Source of the DNA: Enterococcus quebecensis
GTDB lineage: Bacteria > Bacillota > Bacilli > Lactobacillales > Enterococcaceae
Assembly: GCF_001730365.1 (NCBI RefSeq)
Contig: NZ_MIKB01000001.1
Coordinates: 496,001-560,000 of the forward strand
Direction of reading: 5' to 3'
DNA length: 64,000 nt
The position numbers were made by a program, and so were the translations under genes. The notes under the pieces are model-generated. The model saw nothing but the letters and a program-made list of their open reading frames with translations, was not told where the DNA came from and did no database searches. This document shows, one piece after another, positions 11,664-21,574 of this stretch (positions are counted from its first letter, which is position 1; the number at the start of each line of letters is the position of its first letter).

Positions 11664-11689
11664 ATTTTACCATACCGAACATATTTTCG
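11664..11689 (-). promoter_or_regulatory. uvrB promoter with SOS (LexA/HdiR-type) box
   Basis: The sequence CGAACATATTTTCG at 11676-11689 differs by one base from the palindromic Gram-positive SOS box CGAAC-N4-GTTCG. On the minus strand it sits just upstream of an extended -10 (TGGTAAAAT, with TAAAAT at 11664-11669). Repressor binding here would occlude the promoter. This is an inference from the consensus. Confidence 0.6.
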
Positions 11690-11945
11690 CTAGTTCTAGA
11701 ATAGTTAACGTATACGCAATTTCTGCTAATTTACACTTTATTTAATCTTTAACTTTACCTTAAAGATTAAATCAGTTACTTCATATATGATGAACAAAAA
11801 ATGCATTTCCATCTTCAATATGTGACATTTTATAACATAAGATGTTAGAAAATGATATTTTTTTGATTTTATCCTATTGAATGACTTGTGCTTTTGCCTT
11901 TTTTTACTATATAATTATCCAATATGCAAATATAGGAGGTATTTT
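11690..11945. other. Spacer before glnP with an 11-bp stem hairpin
   Basis: No gene is seen. An inverted repeat at 11741-11771 (TTTAATCTTT with AAAGATTAAA) could be an operator or an RNA hairpin in the leader of glnP. The glnP ribosome binding site is TAGGAGGTATTTT. Confidence 0.4.
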
Positions 11946-14105
11946 ATGAAAAGGAAACACTTTTTACTTTCATTCATTGTAATGATGGCAAGTCTACTAA
12001 CATTTACACTTGGACAGTCTGCTCAGGCTGAGGAAAAAACATATAATATAGGAACAGATTTGACTTTTGCTCCCTTTGAGTTTCAAGACTCTAAAGGAGA
12101 ATATATCGGAATTGATATTGATTTACTAAACGCTATAGCAAAGGATCAGGGCTTTAAAGTAAATCAGAAACCACTAGGCTTTGACAGTGCCATCCAAGCC
12201 GTTCAATCAAATCAAGTAGATGGCATGATTGCTGGTATGAGTATTACAGATGAACGTAAAAAATCATTTGACTTCTCCGATCCTTATTTCGACAGCGGTC
12301 TGCAAATGGCTGTCAAAAAAGGCAACGATAAAATTAAAAACTATGAAGATTTAAAAGGAAAAACCGTAGCAGCTAAGGTTGGAACAGAGAGTGCAACTTT
12401 CTTAGAAAAAAACCAAGATAAATATGGCTATACAATCAAAAACTTTGATGATGCTACAGGTCTTTATCAAGCCCTTGAAAATGGTGAAGCCGATGCTATT
12501 TTTGATGATTATCCTGTTCTAGGCTATGCCATAACGAATGGCCAAAAACTACAATTAGTTGGTAAAAAAGAAACTGGTAGCTCCTATGGTTTTGCTGTTA
12601 AAAAAGGACAAAATAAAGAGTTGCTTGAAAAATTCAATGCTGGTTTAAAAAAATTAAAAAACTCGGGTAAGTACGATGAAATCGTAAGTAAATATATTTC
12701 TACTGGAACTGAGTCTGAACCAAACAGTGACAGCAAAATGAAAAAGATTCAACCTAAAAAAGATACTTATGTGATTGCTAGTGACTCTACCTTTGCACCA
12801 TTCGAATTTCAAAATGCAGATGGTAAATACGAAGGAATTGATGTTGATTTAGTTAAACGAATCGCTGAATTACAAGAATTTAATATCGAATTTAAATTCA
12901 TCGGTTTCAGTTCAGCTGTGCAAGCAGTGGAATCTGGACAAGCTGATGCAATGATTGCAGGAATGACGATCACCAAAGAACGTGAAAAATCATTTGATTT
13001 CTCTACGCCTTATTTCAACAGTGGGATTCAAATCGCAGTCAAAAAAGGCAATGATACAATCAAATCTTATTATGACTTAAAAGGCAAAAAAGTGGGTGCC
13101 AAAATCGGTACAGAAAGTGCTGATTTTCTTGAAGCAAATAAAAGCAAATATGGTTACTCAATCAAATATTTAGATACAACTGACGCTCTATATAGCGCTC
13201 TTGAAATCGGTGAGATTGATGCAATGATGGACGATTATCCTGTAATTGGTTATGGCGTTGCTCAAAAACAACCTTTAATGACACCGATTCCTCGTGAAGA
13301 AGGTGGAAAATATGGCTTCGCTGTTAAAAAGAGTAAAAATCCAGAATTGATCGAAATGTTCAATGAAGGTCTAGCTGAATTAAAACGAACAGGCGAGTAT
13401 GATGAAATCATCGGAAAATATGTAAAAGATGGTGCTTCAGAAAATAAAGTTGATGAATCAACGTTTACTGGCATGATCCAAAACAACTGGAAACGTCTAT
13501 TAAGTGGTTTATGGATGACTATTCAATTAACATTGATTTCATTTATTTTAGCTTTAATTGTTGGGATAATTTTTGGATTATTCAGTGCTTCTCCAACCAA
13601 AGCCTTACGTGTGATTTCTACTATCTATGTTGATATTATTCGTGGGATTCCTTTGATGGTATTAGCCTTCTTTATTTACTTCGGTTTACCTGGTATTTTA
13701 GGATTCAATATTCCAGTCTTTCTTGCTGGGATCATTACACTAACATTAAACGCAAGTGCTTATATCTCTGAAATTGTTCGTGGAGGAATCAACGCTGTGC
13801 CTGTCGGTCAAATGGAGGCTTCACGGAGTTTAGGTCTTTCTTACAATCGAACAATGCAAAAAATTATCTTACCACAAGCAATTAAAATCATGATTCCATC
13901 TTTCGTTAATCAATTTGTTATTTCCTTGAAGGATACAACGATTCTTTCAGCAATCGGCTTAATTGAGCTATTGCAAACAGGAAAAATCATCGTTGCTAGA
14001 AACTTACAAAGTACAATGGTTTACTTTGTAATCGCAATGATGTATCTAATCTTAATTACAGCATTAACCAAATTAGCTAAAGTTTTGGAAAAGAAGGTGA
14101 AATAA
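11946..14105 (+). CDS. glnP: Amino acid ABC transporter: tandem substrate-binding domains fused to permease (GlnP type)
   Basis: A 719-residue fusion. A signal peptide ends at ...QSAQA near residue 34. It is followed by two homologous periplasmic-type substrate-binding domains (about residues 38-265 and 280-495, each starting with D(L/S)TFAPFEFQ) and a permease domain from about residue 505 with four to five membrane spans and the [22 protein letters not shown] coupling motif. This is the architecture of lactococcal GlnP, which imports glutamine and glutamate with two tethered receptors. The open frame begins 23 codons earlier, but the ATG at 11946 has TAGGAGG and a proper signal peptide. GlnQ follows one base after the stop. 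Substrate is inferred from family. Confidence 0.9.
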   Translation: MKRKHFLLSFIVMMASLLTFTLGQSAQAEEKTYNIGTDLTFAPFEFQDSKGEYIGIDIDLLNAIAKDQGFKVNQKPLGFDSAIQAVQSNQVDGMIAGMSITDERKKSFDFSDPYFDSGLQMAVKKGNDKIKNYEDLKGKTVAAKVGTESATFLEKNQDKYGYTIKNFDDATGLYQALENGEADAIFDDYPVLGYAITNGQKLQLVGKKETGSSYGFAVKKGQNKELLEKFNAGLKKLKNSGKYDEIVSKYISTGTESEPNSDSKMKKIQPKKDTYVIASDSTFAPFEFQNADGKYEGIDVDLVKRIAELQEFNIEFKFIGFSSAVQAVESGQADAMIAGMTITKEREKSFDFSTPYFNSGIQIAVKKGNDTIKSYYDLKGKKVGAKIGTESADFLEANKSKYGYSIKYLDTTDALYSALEIGEIDAMMDDYPVIGYGVAQKQPLMTPIPREEGGKYGFAVKKSKNPELIEMFNEGLAELKRTGEYDEIIGKYVKDGASENKVDESTFTGMIQNNWKRLLSGLWMTIQLTLISFILALIVGIIFGLFSASPTKALRVISTIYVDIIRGIPLMVLAFFIYFGLPGILGFNIPVFLAGIITLTLNASAYISEIVRGGINAVPVGQMEASRSLGLSYNRTMQKIILPQAIKIMIPSFVNQFVISLKDTTILSAIGLIELLQTGKIIVARNLQSTMVYFVIAMMYLILITALTKLAKVLEKKVK

Positions 14106-14106
14106 T

Positions 14107-14844
14107 ATGGCTGAAAAAATTCTAGTAGAACACTTAGTAAAAAAATACGGTGATAACACCGTTCTTAACGATATCAATGTATCCATTCAAGAAGGCGATG
14201 TTGTTTGCGTCATTGGGCCTTCTGGTTCTGGGAAAAGTACCTTTCTTCGTTGCTTAAATCAATTAGAAGAAGCAACAAGCGGAGATATTATTATTGATGG
14301 TGCGAATTTAACTGATAAGAATACAAATATTAATAAAGTTCGTCAGCATATCGGCATGGTATTCCAACATTTTAATTTATTTCCTCACCTATCGATCTTG
14401 GAAAATATTACTTTAGCTCCAACCGATTTAGGCCGCCTTTCAAAAAAAGAAGCGGAAGAAAAAGCGATTCAGCTTTTAGATACAGTTGGTTTAGCTGATA
14501 AAAAAGATAGCTATCCTGAATCATTATCTGGTGGACAAAAGCAACGTGTAGCCATCGCTCGTGCCTTGGCAATGAATCCAGACATCATGTTGTTTGATGA
14601 ACCAACATCTGCACTTGATCCAGAAATGGTTGGAGATGTGTTAAACGTTATGAAAAAATTAGCCAAGCAAGGAATGACTATGGTAATTGTTACTCACGAA
14701 ATGGGATTTGCTAAAGAAGTAGCAAATCGTGTGATGTTTATCGATGGTGGTAATTTCTTAGAGGATGGCTCACCTCAACAAATCTTTGAAAATCCTCAAA
14801 ACGAACGTACGAAAGATTTCTTGGACAAGGTTTTAAATATTTAA
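14107..14844 (+). CDS. glnQ: Amino acid ABC transporter ATP-binding protein (GlnQ type)
   Basis: A 245-residue ABC ATPase of the polar amino acid uptake family. Walker A is GPSGSGKST, the Q-loop is [11 protein letters not shown], the signature is [15 protein letters not shown], Walker B is [12 protein letters not shown] and the switch His is in VTHEMGFA. It powers the GlnP permease encoded immediately upstream, with one base between stop and start, so coupled translation is likely. A perfect hairpin terminator follows the gene. Confidence 0.94.
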   Translation: MAEKILVEHLVKKYGDNTVLNDINVSIQEGDVVCVIGPSGSGKSTFLRCLNQLEEATSGDIIIDGANLTDKNTNINKVRQHIGMVFQHFNLFPHLSILENITLAPTDLGRLSKKEAEEKAIQLLDTVGLADKKDSYPESLSGGQKQRVAIARALAMNPDIMLFDEPTSALDPEMVGDVLNVMKKLAKQGMTMVIVTHEMGFAKEVANRVMFIDGGNFLEDGSPQQIFENPQNERTKDFLDKVLNI

Positions 14845-14845
14845 A

Positions 14846-14890
14846 TAAAAACAGTGATAAACATCTAGATGTTTATCACTGTTTTTTCTA
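14846..14890. terminator. Bidirectional terminator between glnQ and trhO
   Basis: Perfect inverted repeat AAAACAGTGATAAACATC/GATGTTTATCACTGTTTT with flanking A- and T-runs; it serves both convergent genes. Confidence 0.9.
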
Positions 14891-14905
14891 ATTCAATTTG
14901 AATCC

Positions 14906-15847
14906 TTAGTTAGCAATTGCTTCCAGTCTTACCTTTACATCTTGTTCTGATAATTCATGTTTCACCACATAGCGATTAGCTGGATGATGGCGACATTCGT
15001 CTGAACAGCTACCAAGGTATTTAGCTTCGTTTTCTTCTGAAGCTAGAATTTGTTTATTACAGAATGGGTTGGCACAATTAATATAACGTTCGCAAGGTGT
15101 TCCATCAAACCAATCTTTTCCGATGATCTTCTTATCAACATGATTGATTTCAACACTAATTCGCTCGTCAAACACATACATTTTACCATCCCACAGCTCA
15201 CCTCTTGTTTCTGGATCTTTTCCATAAACAGCAATACCACCATGAAGTTGAGAAACATCTTCAAATCCTTCTTTTAATAACCAACCTGAAAACTTCTCAC
15301 AACGAATACCACCAGTACAGTATGTTACGACTTTTTTATCCATAAACTGTTCTTTGTTGTCTCTAATCCATTGTGGTAATTCTCTAAAGTTACGAATGTC
15401 TGGACGAACTGCTCCTCTAAAATGTCCTAAGTCATATTCATAATCATTTCTCGCATCGATCACGACAGTATTTTCATCAAGTAACGCTTCTTTAAATTCA
15501 GCCGGTTCCAAATATTTTCCTGTTGTTTCCAACGGATTGACATCTTCTTCTAAACTCAAAGACACTAGTTCTTTTCTAGGACGAACAAACATTTTATGGA
15601 AAGCATTTTCTGGCACTTCATCGATTTTGAAATACGTATCTTTAAAGCGTTCATCAGCTAACATTGCTTCCATATAGGCATCAGTATCAGCAATCGTTCC
15701 TGAAAGCGTACCATTGATTCCTTCCGTAGCAACTAAAATTCTACCTTTTAAATTTAATGATTTACAAAAAGCTAAATGCTCCTTTGCAAATTGTTCTGGG
15801 TTTTCAATTGTCGTATATTTATAATAAAGTAATACGCGATAATCCAT
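14906..15847 (-). CDS. trhO: Rhodanese-domain tRNA uridine 5-hydroxylase family (TrhO/YceA)
   Basis: A 313-residue UPF0176/TrhO protein. It has an N-terminal acylphosphatase-like region ([15 protein letters not shown]), a central rhodanese domain with active-site loop CTGGIRCEK (around residue 180), and a C-terminal cysteine-rich tail (CANPFCNKQ...CSDECRHHP) that may bind metal. In E. coli and B. subtilis homologues introduce the 5-hydroxyl of uridine 34 in tRNA independently of oxygen or with it. The gene is alone; the start has a clean AGGAGAAAGATAAA site. Confidence 0.88.
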   Translation of the reverse strand: MDYRVLLYYKYTTIENPEQFAKEHLAFCKSLNLKGRILVATEGINGTLSGTIADTDAYMEAMLADERFKDTYFKIDEVPENAFHKMFVRPRKELVSLSLEEDVNPLETTGKYLEPAEFKEALLDENTVVIDARNDYEYDLGHFRGAVRPDIRNFRELPQWIRDNKEQFMDKKVVTYCTGGIRCEKFSGWLLKEGFEDVSQLHGGIAVYGKDPETRGELWDGKMYVFDERISVEINHVDKKIIGKDWFDGTPCERYINCANPFCNKQILASEENEAKYLGSCSDECRHHPANRYVVKHELSEQDVKVRLEAIAN

Positions 15848-16067
15848 TTTATCTTTCTCCTTTTTCTTTAGAAACTGCTTGCTATTCCCTTAATAGCCCT
15901 ACAGTCTTCATTTTCTATTCATACGTATTGATTATATAAAAAAAGAAATAGGAAAAGCGAGCTTTTTGCTTGTGTGATAATGCACATAATAAAATTGAAT
16001 TGAACAGTCTATCTCTTGAGCAAATACTGAACCAGTAAAAGGTAAAACAAAGCCGATTAGAACACTC

Positions 16068-16115
16068 ACGTTCAAAAAAACTGTTCAAGTTTCCTAAAAA
16101 ACTTGAACAGTCAAT
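16068..16115 (-). terminator. Terminator of the VOC-family gene
   Basis: Stem ACTGTTCAAGTT/AACTTGAACAGT with a T7 run on the minus strand, just after the stop at 16129. The remaining spacer up to trhO (15848-16067) shows no gene. Confidence 0.8.
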
Positions 16116-16128
16116 CAAATGTAATTTT

Positions 16129-16500
16129 TTATTGTCCAGATACTGCAAAATAATTCTCATCATTATCAGCAAAATTGAAAACTAGCCCCGTTGGTAACTG
16201 AACTAATTCTCCCACTCGTACGCCAGCATCTTTCATATTTTTGTATAATTTCATCACATCATCAGCAAAAAACATCAATGATGGCGTATTTCCAGCAACC
16301 TCTGGCGAATGTTGTTGAATAAATTCTAAATCATATAAAACAATACTAGTATCCGCATCTTCACTTGGTGCAATTTCTACAACAAGTGTACCATCTACTT
16401 CATCTCTTTCTTTTTCTACAAAACCAATCTTTTGCCAAAATTTGCTAGATTCCTCTACGTTCGTTACATATAACATTATCTTGATTTGGTTGGTAAACAT
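16129..16500 (-). CDS. VOC (glyoxalase/bleomycin-resistance fold) family protein
   Basis: A 123-residue protein with the beta-alpha-beta-beta-beta vicinal-oxygen-chelate pattern: N-terminal IKIMLYVTNVEESSKFWQKIGF, a central PSLMFFADDV strand and the C-terminal FNFADNDENYFAV strand. Members bind a metal and act on many small molecules or sequester drugs; the substrate here is unknown. The start ATG follows AGAGGAGAAGAAT. The gene is single, with its own terminator. Confidence 0.75.
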   Translation of the reverse strand: MFTNQIKIMLYVTNVEESSKFWQKIGFVEKERDEVDGTLVVEIAPSEDADTSIVLYDLEFIQQHSPEVAGNTPSLMFFADDVMKLYKNMKDAGVRVGELVQLPTGLVFNFADNDENYFAVSGQ

Positions 16501-16647
16501 ATTCTTCTCCTCTTTTCATAGCGTTCATTTAACTTTCTTGTTTTCGATTAATCATCGAAACTTTTAAGGCAATTACTTTACTATTATATACTTTCTATCA
16601 TATCTTATGATACAGGTTATGAAAATAATTATGCTTTGATCATGGTA

Positions 16648-16694
16648 TTGAAAAAGAAGGTAAGATCGTTAAACAATCTTACCTTCTTCTTACT
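16648..16694 (-). terminator. Terminator of tcyP
   Basis: Stem GAAGGTAAGAT/ATCTTACCTTC with flanking A- and T-runs on both sides, located between tcyP and the VOC gene. Confidence 0.8.
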
Positions 16695-16729
16695 ATTAAC
16701 TCTCTTGGGGAAGAGAAGTGGATCACTTT

Positions 16730-18121
16730 TTAAGCATTTTCTTCAATTACTAAACTGCTATCATTCAACACATCACGATTTAATTCTTTAATTCTTGAAC
16801 TAGTCACAATTCCAGCAACCATACTATCACTTACATTAATAGCGGTTCTAGCCATATCAATCAATGGTTCTACTGAGATAACTAGCCCTACAATCGCTAC
16901 TGGTAAATTCATAGAACCTAAGACGATCAATGAAGCAAACGTGGCTCCACCACCAACACCAGCAACACCAAACGAACTAATCGTTACTACTGCAACTAGC
17001 ATTAAAATAAATTCTAAACTAAAGACATTGATGCCCACAGTTGGTGCAACGATTGTTGCCAACATCGCTGGATAAACACCAGCACAGCCATTTTGACCAA
17101 TGGATAAGCCAAAACTTGCTGCAAAGTTCGCAGTTGCGTCATCCACACCTAAAGCCTTTGTTTGTGTTTCAATATTTAAAGGCAACGCTCCTGCACTTGA
17201 CCTTGAAGTAAAAGCAAAACTCAATACTGGGAAAGATTTTTTCAAATAGTTCACCGGATTTACTTTCACTGCAACTAAGATCAACAGATGAACGAGCATC
17301 ACAATAATCAATGCAGTATATGAAGCTAAAACAAATTTTCCTAAATTAAGTATAGCATCAAAATCACTTGTTGCTACGACATTGGTCATCAACGCTAAAA
17401 CCCCATATGGTGTTAAACGTAAAACTAATGTTACGATACGCATTGTGATTTTATAAAGGCTATCGATCAAGTTAGCAAAAAACTCTGCTTCTTTCGGTGC
17501 TTTGCGTTTCACACCTAAGTAAGCTATACCAACAAAGGCTGCAAAGATCACTACACCTATCGTACTTGTTGGACGAGTTCCTGCAAAATCTGCAAAAACA
17601 TTTTTAGGAATAAAAGCCAAAATTTGTTGAGGAATTGATAGGTTTTCAACGGTTTCCTGTCGTGTTGCAAGTTCTGCAATCCGTGCCGTTTCTGCCGTTC
17701 CTTGTGTAAATTGTGCGCCTTGTAATCCAAATAACAATGTTGTTCCGATACCAATTAACGCAGCTACAGCTGTCGTTCCTAATAAAGTTGCTAGAACATT
17801 AAAGCTGATTTTACCAAGTTGCTTGGATTCTTTCATTTTGGTAAATGCTCCCACTATAGAAACAAAGACCAAAGGGATTACGAGCATTTGTAAAAACGCT
17901 ACATAACCATTACCTACAATACCGATCCATTCCATCGCTTGCGTTGTGACTTTATCTTGGGTACCGAATATGAATTGAATAATTCCACCTAATACAATAC
18001 CGACACCTAATGCTGCGAAAACACGAGTTGAAAATTTGTAGTGTTTTGCCTGCATACGGTAAAAGACGTATAACACTGCAAGAAAAGCAAGGACCACTAA
18101 AACAGTGATGAGTGTTGTCAT
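16730..18121 (-). CDS. tcyP: L-cystine/dicarboxylate-type symporter (TcyP)
   Basis: A 463-residue membrane transporter of the dicarboxylate/amino acid:cation symporter (DAACS) family, equal in length to B. subtilis TcyP. It has about nine membrane spans, the re-entrant serine-rich hairpin SFAFTSRSSAGALPLNIETQ and the C-terminal VAGVGGGATFASLIVLGS hairpin. TcyP takes up cystine driven by protons or sodium. The ribosome binding site (AAATTTAGGAGGG) is the tail of a dispersed inverted-repeat element described separately; two tandem copies of it fill the leader. Confidence 0.88.
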   Translation of the reverse strand: MTTLITVLVVLAFLAVLYVFYRMQAKHYKFSTRVFAALGVGIVLGGIIQFIFGTQDKVTTQAMEWIGIVGNGYVAFLQMLVIPLVFVSIVGAFTKMKESKQLGKISFNVLATLLGTTAVAALIGIGTTLLFGLQGAQFTQGTAETARIAELATRQETVENLSIPQQILAFIPKNVFADFAGTRPTSTIGVVIFAAFVGIAYLGVKRKAPKEAEFFANLIDSLYKITMRIVTLVLRLTPYGVLALMTNVVATSDFDAILNLGKFVLASYTALIIVMLVHLLILVAVKVNPVNYLKKSFPVLSFAFTSRSSAGALPLNIETQTKALGVDDATANFAASFGLSIGQNGCAGVYPAMLATIVAPTVGINVFSLEFILMLVAVVTISSFGVAGVGGGATFASLIVLGSMNLPVAIVGLVISVEPLIDMARTAINVSDSMVAGIVTSSRIKELNRDVLNDSSLVIEENA

Positions 18122-18365
18122 TTTTTTCCCTCCTAAATTTAAAAGCGTAGTGGGCTCGTTTAGTTCTGACTGAAAAATGGGAAAATAAGTTTGCGAGGTA
18201 TTTTGTCACAGACATACTTTATCTTTTTTCGGAATAACTAGCCCCTTTAAGCTAGATAACATTAAAAGCACAACGGGTTGTTTAATCTTGACTGAAAAAC
18301 AAGAACAATTGACTGTAACGCTCTTTGGCACATTCCATTTTCATTTTTCCGAAAGATTAGTCCGT
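18122..18365 (-). repeat. Two tandem copies of the RBS-ending inverted-repeat element, upstream of tcyP
   Basis: Read towards tcyP, the block contains two diverged units about 120 bases long. Each has CGGAAAAA(A), an internal GTG..C-aaa-G..CAC-type small hairpin, the complementary TTTTTCAGTC arm and then AAAC(A/G)A-CCC-rich TACGCTTTT. The second unit ends AACGAGCCCACTACGCTTTT followed by AAATTTAGGAGGG, which is the tcyP ribosome binding site. The same arrangement is found at fruA, ligA, the ACT gene and the lipoprotein gene. The region 18366-18540 beyond has a GGATCATT/AATGATCC hairpin (18422-18441) but no gene. Confidence 0.8.
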
Positions 18366-18534
18366 AAAGCTAACTAATGTAATCTAAATGACAAGTCCAT
18401 CAAAGGAAGTAAAGGTTCCTGGGGATCATTCTTCAATGATCCGCCCTAAAAATAAATAGATTCATTTTCAGTGATAGATCCATTGTAACTGATTTAAGGG
18501 TCGGAATGGTATTATTTTGTCTCTGTAATGATAG

Positions 18535-18580
18535 AAAAAAAGAGTTTGTGATAGCCAAAAGCTATCGCAAACTCTATAAT
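18535..18580 (-). terminator. Terminator of the DUF1149 gene
   Basis: Imperfect 15-bp stem AGAGTTTG-T/C-GATAGC with GCTATCGCAAACTCT; a T-run follows on the minus strand. Confidence 0.75.
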
Positions 18581-18589
18581 TTATGCCTC

Positions 18590-18976
18590 TTAGGCTTCTG
18601 ATGATTGAAAATTCAATTGAATACCAGGTTTGTCTAAAGCAATTTCAGTGACTTCATAAGCCATACGTTGAACGATGCTAAACAATGGGCTAACTAATTC
18701 ATCGACCTCTTCTTGACTAATGTCATCTTGGTTCTCAATTTTGTGATTAATCACATGATTAATCTGGCTAACTGAACCTGATAAAACGTACTCTTCAAAA
18801 ACTAAGCGAAACTCTAAACGAGCTGCGATGATTGAGTTTTCCTTAGGATAGTTTTCATCAGTTGATTCAATTGGCGAAAAACCTACTCTAAGATCTGTCT
18901 CTACCTCTCCCATATCTTGTGTGCGCATATCATAATGAAAAGCCTCTACAACTTCTTGTTGACGTTTGATTTCCAC
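18590..18976 (-). CDS. DUF1149-family protein
   Basis: A 128-residue acidic soluble protein matching the pattern of the lactobacillales DUF1149 (SecB-like fold) family: MEIKRQQEVVEAFHYD start, ARLEFRLVFEEYVLSGSVSQINHV middle, then a helix that ends in a PGIQLNF strand. Function is unknown; a chaperone-like role has been suggested from fold similarity only. The start codon is GTG, 9 bases behind AAGGAG. The gene is single with its own terminator. Confidence 0.62.
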   Translation of the reverse strand: MEIKRQQEVVEAFHYDMRTQDMGEVETDLRVGFSPIESTDENYPKENSIIAARLEFRLVFEEYVLSGSVSQINHVINHKIENQDDISQEEVDELVSPLFSIVQRMAYEVTEIALDKPGIQLNFQSSEA

Positions 18977-19113
18977 GATTGTATTCTCCTTTTTCTTTTA
19001 AGTCCGATAGTCTTTATCTTCAATGAGTTAAACTTATAAAAATAATAGATATCCTTCATATATAGTATAACATACTTCTTTTTCTCACAAATACTATGAA
19101 AATAATTTTTAAT

Positions 19114-20457
19114 CTAATTTTTAAATGAATGAATTGGTGCTGGAATTCGTCCACCTCGCAAAATAAAGTCTGTTGAAGCATAGTTATTAACCTTCATAAC
19201 AGGTGCTCTTCCCAACAACCCACCGAATTCTACCATATCACCGACTTTTGTACCTTTAGCCGGTATGATTCGTACAGCAGTGGTTTTATGATTAATCACA
19301 CCAATTGCAGCTTCATCTGCGATCATTGCAGCAATCGTTTCAGCAGACGTTTCTCCCGGTATTGCAATCATGTCTAAACCAACAGAGCAGATAGCAGTCA
19401 TTGCTTCTAATTTTTCCAGATTCAATGCACCGTTATTGACTGCATCGATCATTCCTGCATCTTCTGAAACCGGAATAAATGCACCAGATAGTCCACCAAC
19501 ATGATTACATGCCATTACGCCGCCCTTTTTTACCGCATCATTTAATAATGCTAAGGCTGCCGTCGTACCATGGGTTCCTACACTTTCCAAACCCATTTCT
19601 TCTAGAATATAAGCAACGCTATCTCCTACTGCGGGTGTTGGCGCTAAGGATAAATCAACGATTCCGAAGGGAACATTCAAACGTTCTGAAGCAATTTTTC
19701 CAACTAATTGTCCCATACGAGTGATTTTAAATGCCGTTTGTTTCACTACCTCTGCAACAATATCAAAAGGTTCTCCTTTGACTTTTTCCAATGCCCGTTT
19801 CACTACACCTGGTCCACTAACACCTACATTGATTACGCAATCAGCCTCACCCACCCCATGAAAGGCACCGGCCATAAATGGATTATCTTCTACTGCATTA
19901 GCAAACACAACAAGTTTAGCACAACCCATATCTGATTTTTCAGCGGTTTCTTTAATTATATGCCCCATGTGACGAACAGCATCCATGTTGATACCAGCTT
20001 TTGTTGAGCCTATGTTCACTGAGGAACAAACAAAATTTGTTTCAGCTAAAGCTTGAGGAATGGAGTTGATCAAAATATCATCTCCATGCTGATACCCTTT
20101 CTCAACTAACGCACTGAAACCACCAATAAAATTGACTCCAACCGTTTGAGCAGCTCGGTCTAACACCTTAGCATACTTTACATAATCTTTATCTGAACTA
20201 GCTGCAGCGATAATGCTAATTGGTGTAACCGAAATTCGTTTATTGATGATTGGAATCCCATACTCAGATTCAATTTCTTCACCAACTTTAACTAGATTTT
20301 TAGCTAGACGAGTAATTTTATCGTAAATTTTTTGACAAGCCTTTTCACTGTCGCTATCGATGCAATCTAATAATGAAATCCCCATTGTAATGGTTCTGAT
20401 ATCTAAATTTTCTTCTTCAATCATACGAATAGTTTCTAGAATTTGATTTGTTTCCAA
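19114..20457 (-). CDS. PFL-family protein (UPF0210/DUF711)
   Basis: A 447-residue protein of the UPF0210 (PFL, DUF711) family, which has a pyruvate-formate-lyase-like barrel. Family blocks visible are [10 protein letters not shown], the [19 protein letters not shown] segment and [32 protein letters not shown] at the C-terminus. Biochemical function is unestablished. It begins with TTG behind AGGAGGCAATACG and lies 58 bases after an ACT-domain gene, the partner found next to it in many Firmicutes, suggesting an amino-acid-responsive pair. Confidence 0.87.
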   Translation of the reverse strand: METNQILETIRMIEEENLDIRTITMGISLLDCIDSDSEKACQKIYDKITRLAKNLVKVGEEIESEYGIPIINKRISVTPISIIAAASSDKDYVKYAKVLDRAAQTVGVNFIGGFSALVEKGYQHGDDILINSIPQALAETNFVCSSVNIGSTKAGINMDAVRHMGHIIKETAEKSDMGCAKLVVFANAVEDNPFMAGAFHGVGEADCVINVGVSGPGVVKRALEKVKGEPFDIVAEVVKQTAFKITRMGQLVGKIASERLNVPFGIVDLSLAPTPAVGDSVAYILEEMGLESVGTHGTTAALALLNDAVKKGGVMACNHVGGLSGAFIPVSEDAGMIDAVNNGALNLEKLEAMTAICSVGLDMIAIPGETSAETIAAMIADEAAIGVINHKTTAVRIIPAKGTKVGDMVEFGGLLGRAPVMKVNNYASTDFILRGGRIPAPIHSFKN

Positions 20458-20515
20458 CGTATTGCCTCCTAGTTAATATTGTTCAATAACAAGTCTCTAC
20501 TAAAATACTGGTTTA

Positions 20516-20785
20516 TTATAATTTGTGCATAACGTTGAAGATTTCTTCATTTTGAATACTTATAGTCACGCCTAGATTTTCTCCTAACGTATTTAACTTT
20601 GAACGGATCGCTTCAAAATCATTTTTTTCTTGGGGCATTTCCAATACCATCATCATCGTAAAATAGCTGTCCATAATCGTTTGAGAAACGTCTACAATAT
20701 TCATTTCCAATTCAGCTAATTTCTGACTGACTCCAGCGATTATTCCAACTTTGTCTTTTCCAATAACTGTTAGCACTGCACGCAT
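20516..20785 (-). CDS. ACT domain-containing protein (UPF0237)
   Basis: An 89-residue protein consisting of a single ACT domain (RAVLTVIGKDKVGIIAGVSQKLAELEMNIVDVSQTIMDSYFTM). ACT domains bind amino acids and regulate partner enzymes. The gene precedes and is probably co-transcribed with the PFL-family gene. Its ribosome binding site AAATTAGGAGG forms the end of one copy of the dispersed inverted-repeat element. Confidence 0.87.
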   Translation of the reverse strand: MRAVLTVIGKDKVGIIAGVSQKLAELEMNIVDVSQTIMDSYFTMMMVLEMPQEKNDFEAIRSKLNTLGENLGVTISIQNEEIFNVMHKL

Positions 20786-20925
20786 ATATTTTCCTCCTAA
20801 TTTAAAAACATAATAATCTTGTTTAGCATCGACTAAAAATAGGAAAACAGGTGTGTAACGCTCTTTGCCACATTTTTCCCGAGAAGCTAGCTCATGACGC
20901 TTAACGACTTAACTCTAAATAGTTT
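20786..20925 (-). repeat. Single copy of the RBS-ending inverted-repeat element, upstream of the ACT gene
   Basis: Read towards the gene: GCTAGCTTCTCGGGAAAAATGTGGC-aaagagc-GTTACAC..., then TTTTCCTATTTTTAGTCGATGCTAAACAAG and TTTTTAAATTAGGAGG. It has the same order of arms as the fruA and tcyP copies, but is more diverged. Confidence 0.7.
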
Positions 20926-21016
20926 TTCCTATTATATCATAATCTATTCAGTCTTTAATAAAAAAACAGAACAAAATACACTTAATAATAATAAATGTTC
21001 GTTTTTTAGAAATAGA

Positions 21017-21062
21017 TAAAAAAAACTTCTTCGAGCTATTAAAGCACGTAGAAGTTTTTTCC
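21017..21062 (-). terminator. Terminator of the zinc-ribbon membrane protein gene
   Basis: Stem AAAACTTCT/AGAAGTTTT with A- and T-runs on both sides and a 19-base loop, directly after the stop at 21063. Confidence 0.75.
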
Positions 21063-21494
21063 TTAAACATTGTGATAAAATTGTCCGTTGCACTTTGAAC
21101 AAGTTACTTTGATTTTGCCTTTTCCTTTTGGAGCTCTTAATTGTTGTTTACATGTTGGGCATTTAAAATATTTATATGCCTTGCGTGTATTGATTCTTTC
21201 TTTTATAATCCTAAATTTCGTTTTCAGTTGTTCTACCTTCGTAACATAACGTGTATTTTCGTTTGAGCGCGGATAAATTCTTTTAGAAAAAAAGCGATAA
21301 TTTGCCCAGAGTAATAGGGCGAAAGCTAACCAAAATGCAATTGAAGTTGGTAGGAATAGATTGAGTAGGAATAAAATTAAACTTCCTCTTACTAAGGTAT
21401 TGTTCAATCGATCCATTCGTGCATATCTTCCTACTAATAGTTTTTGAACCTTCGCATTCCAACGCAGTAATCGTTCAAGCCAAATTTGTCCCAT
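21063..21494 (-). CDS. Membrane protein with C-terminal zinc ribbon
   Basis: A 143-residue protein. One long hydrophobic stretch (about residues 36-66, probably one hairpin of two spans) is followed by a basic linker and a C-terminal zinc ribbon with two CxxC knuckles (FKCPTCKQQ and VTCSKCNGQ). The architecture is common in Lactobacillales, but the function is unknown. Start ATG follows AAAGAGGG. The gene is monocistronic. Confidence 0.7.
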   Translation of the reverse strand: MGQIWLERLLRWNAKVQKLLVGRYARMDRLNNTLVRGSLILFLLNLFLPTSIAFWLAFALLLWANYRFFSKRIYPRSNENTRYVTKVEQLKTKFRIIKERINTRKAYKYFKCPTCKQQLRAPKGKGKIKVTCSKCNGQFYHNV

Positions 21495-21574
21495 AAAATC
21501 CCTCTTTTCTTTGCTATTATCTCAATCAATCTGCAATGTTTCAAGAGGGATATTAAAAAATATTTTAAGCTCAA

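Noticed and set aside
18366-18589. Possible T-box or S-box riboswitch upstream of tcyP
   Set aside because: No T-box core, specifier loop or SAM-riboswitch core could be found; only a simple GGATCATT/AATGATCC hairpin is present.
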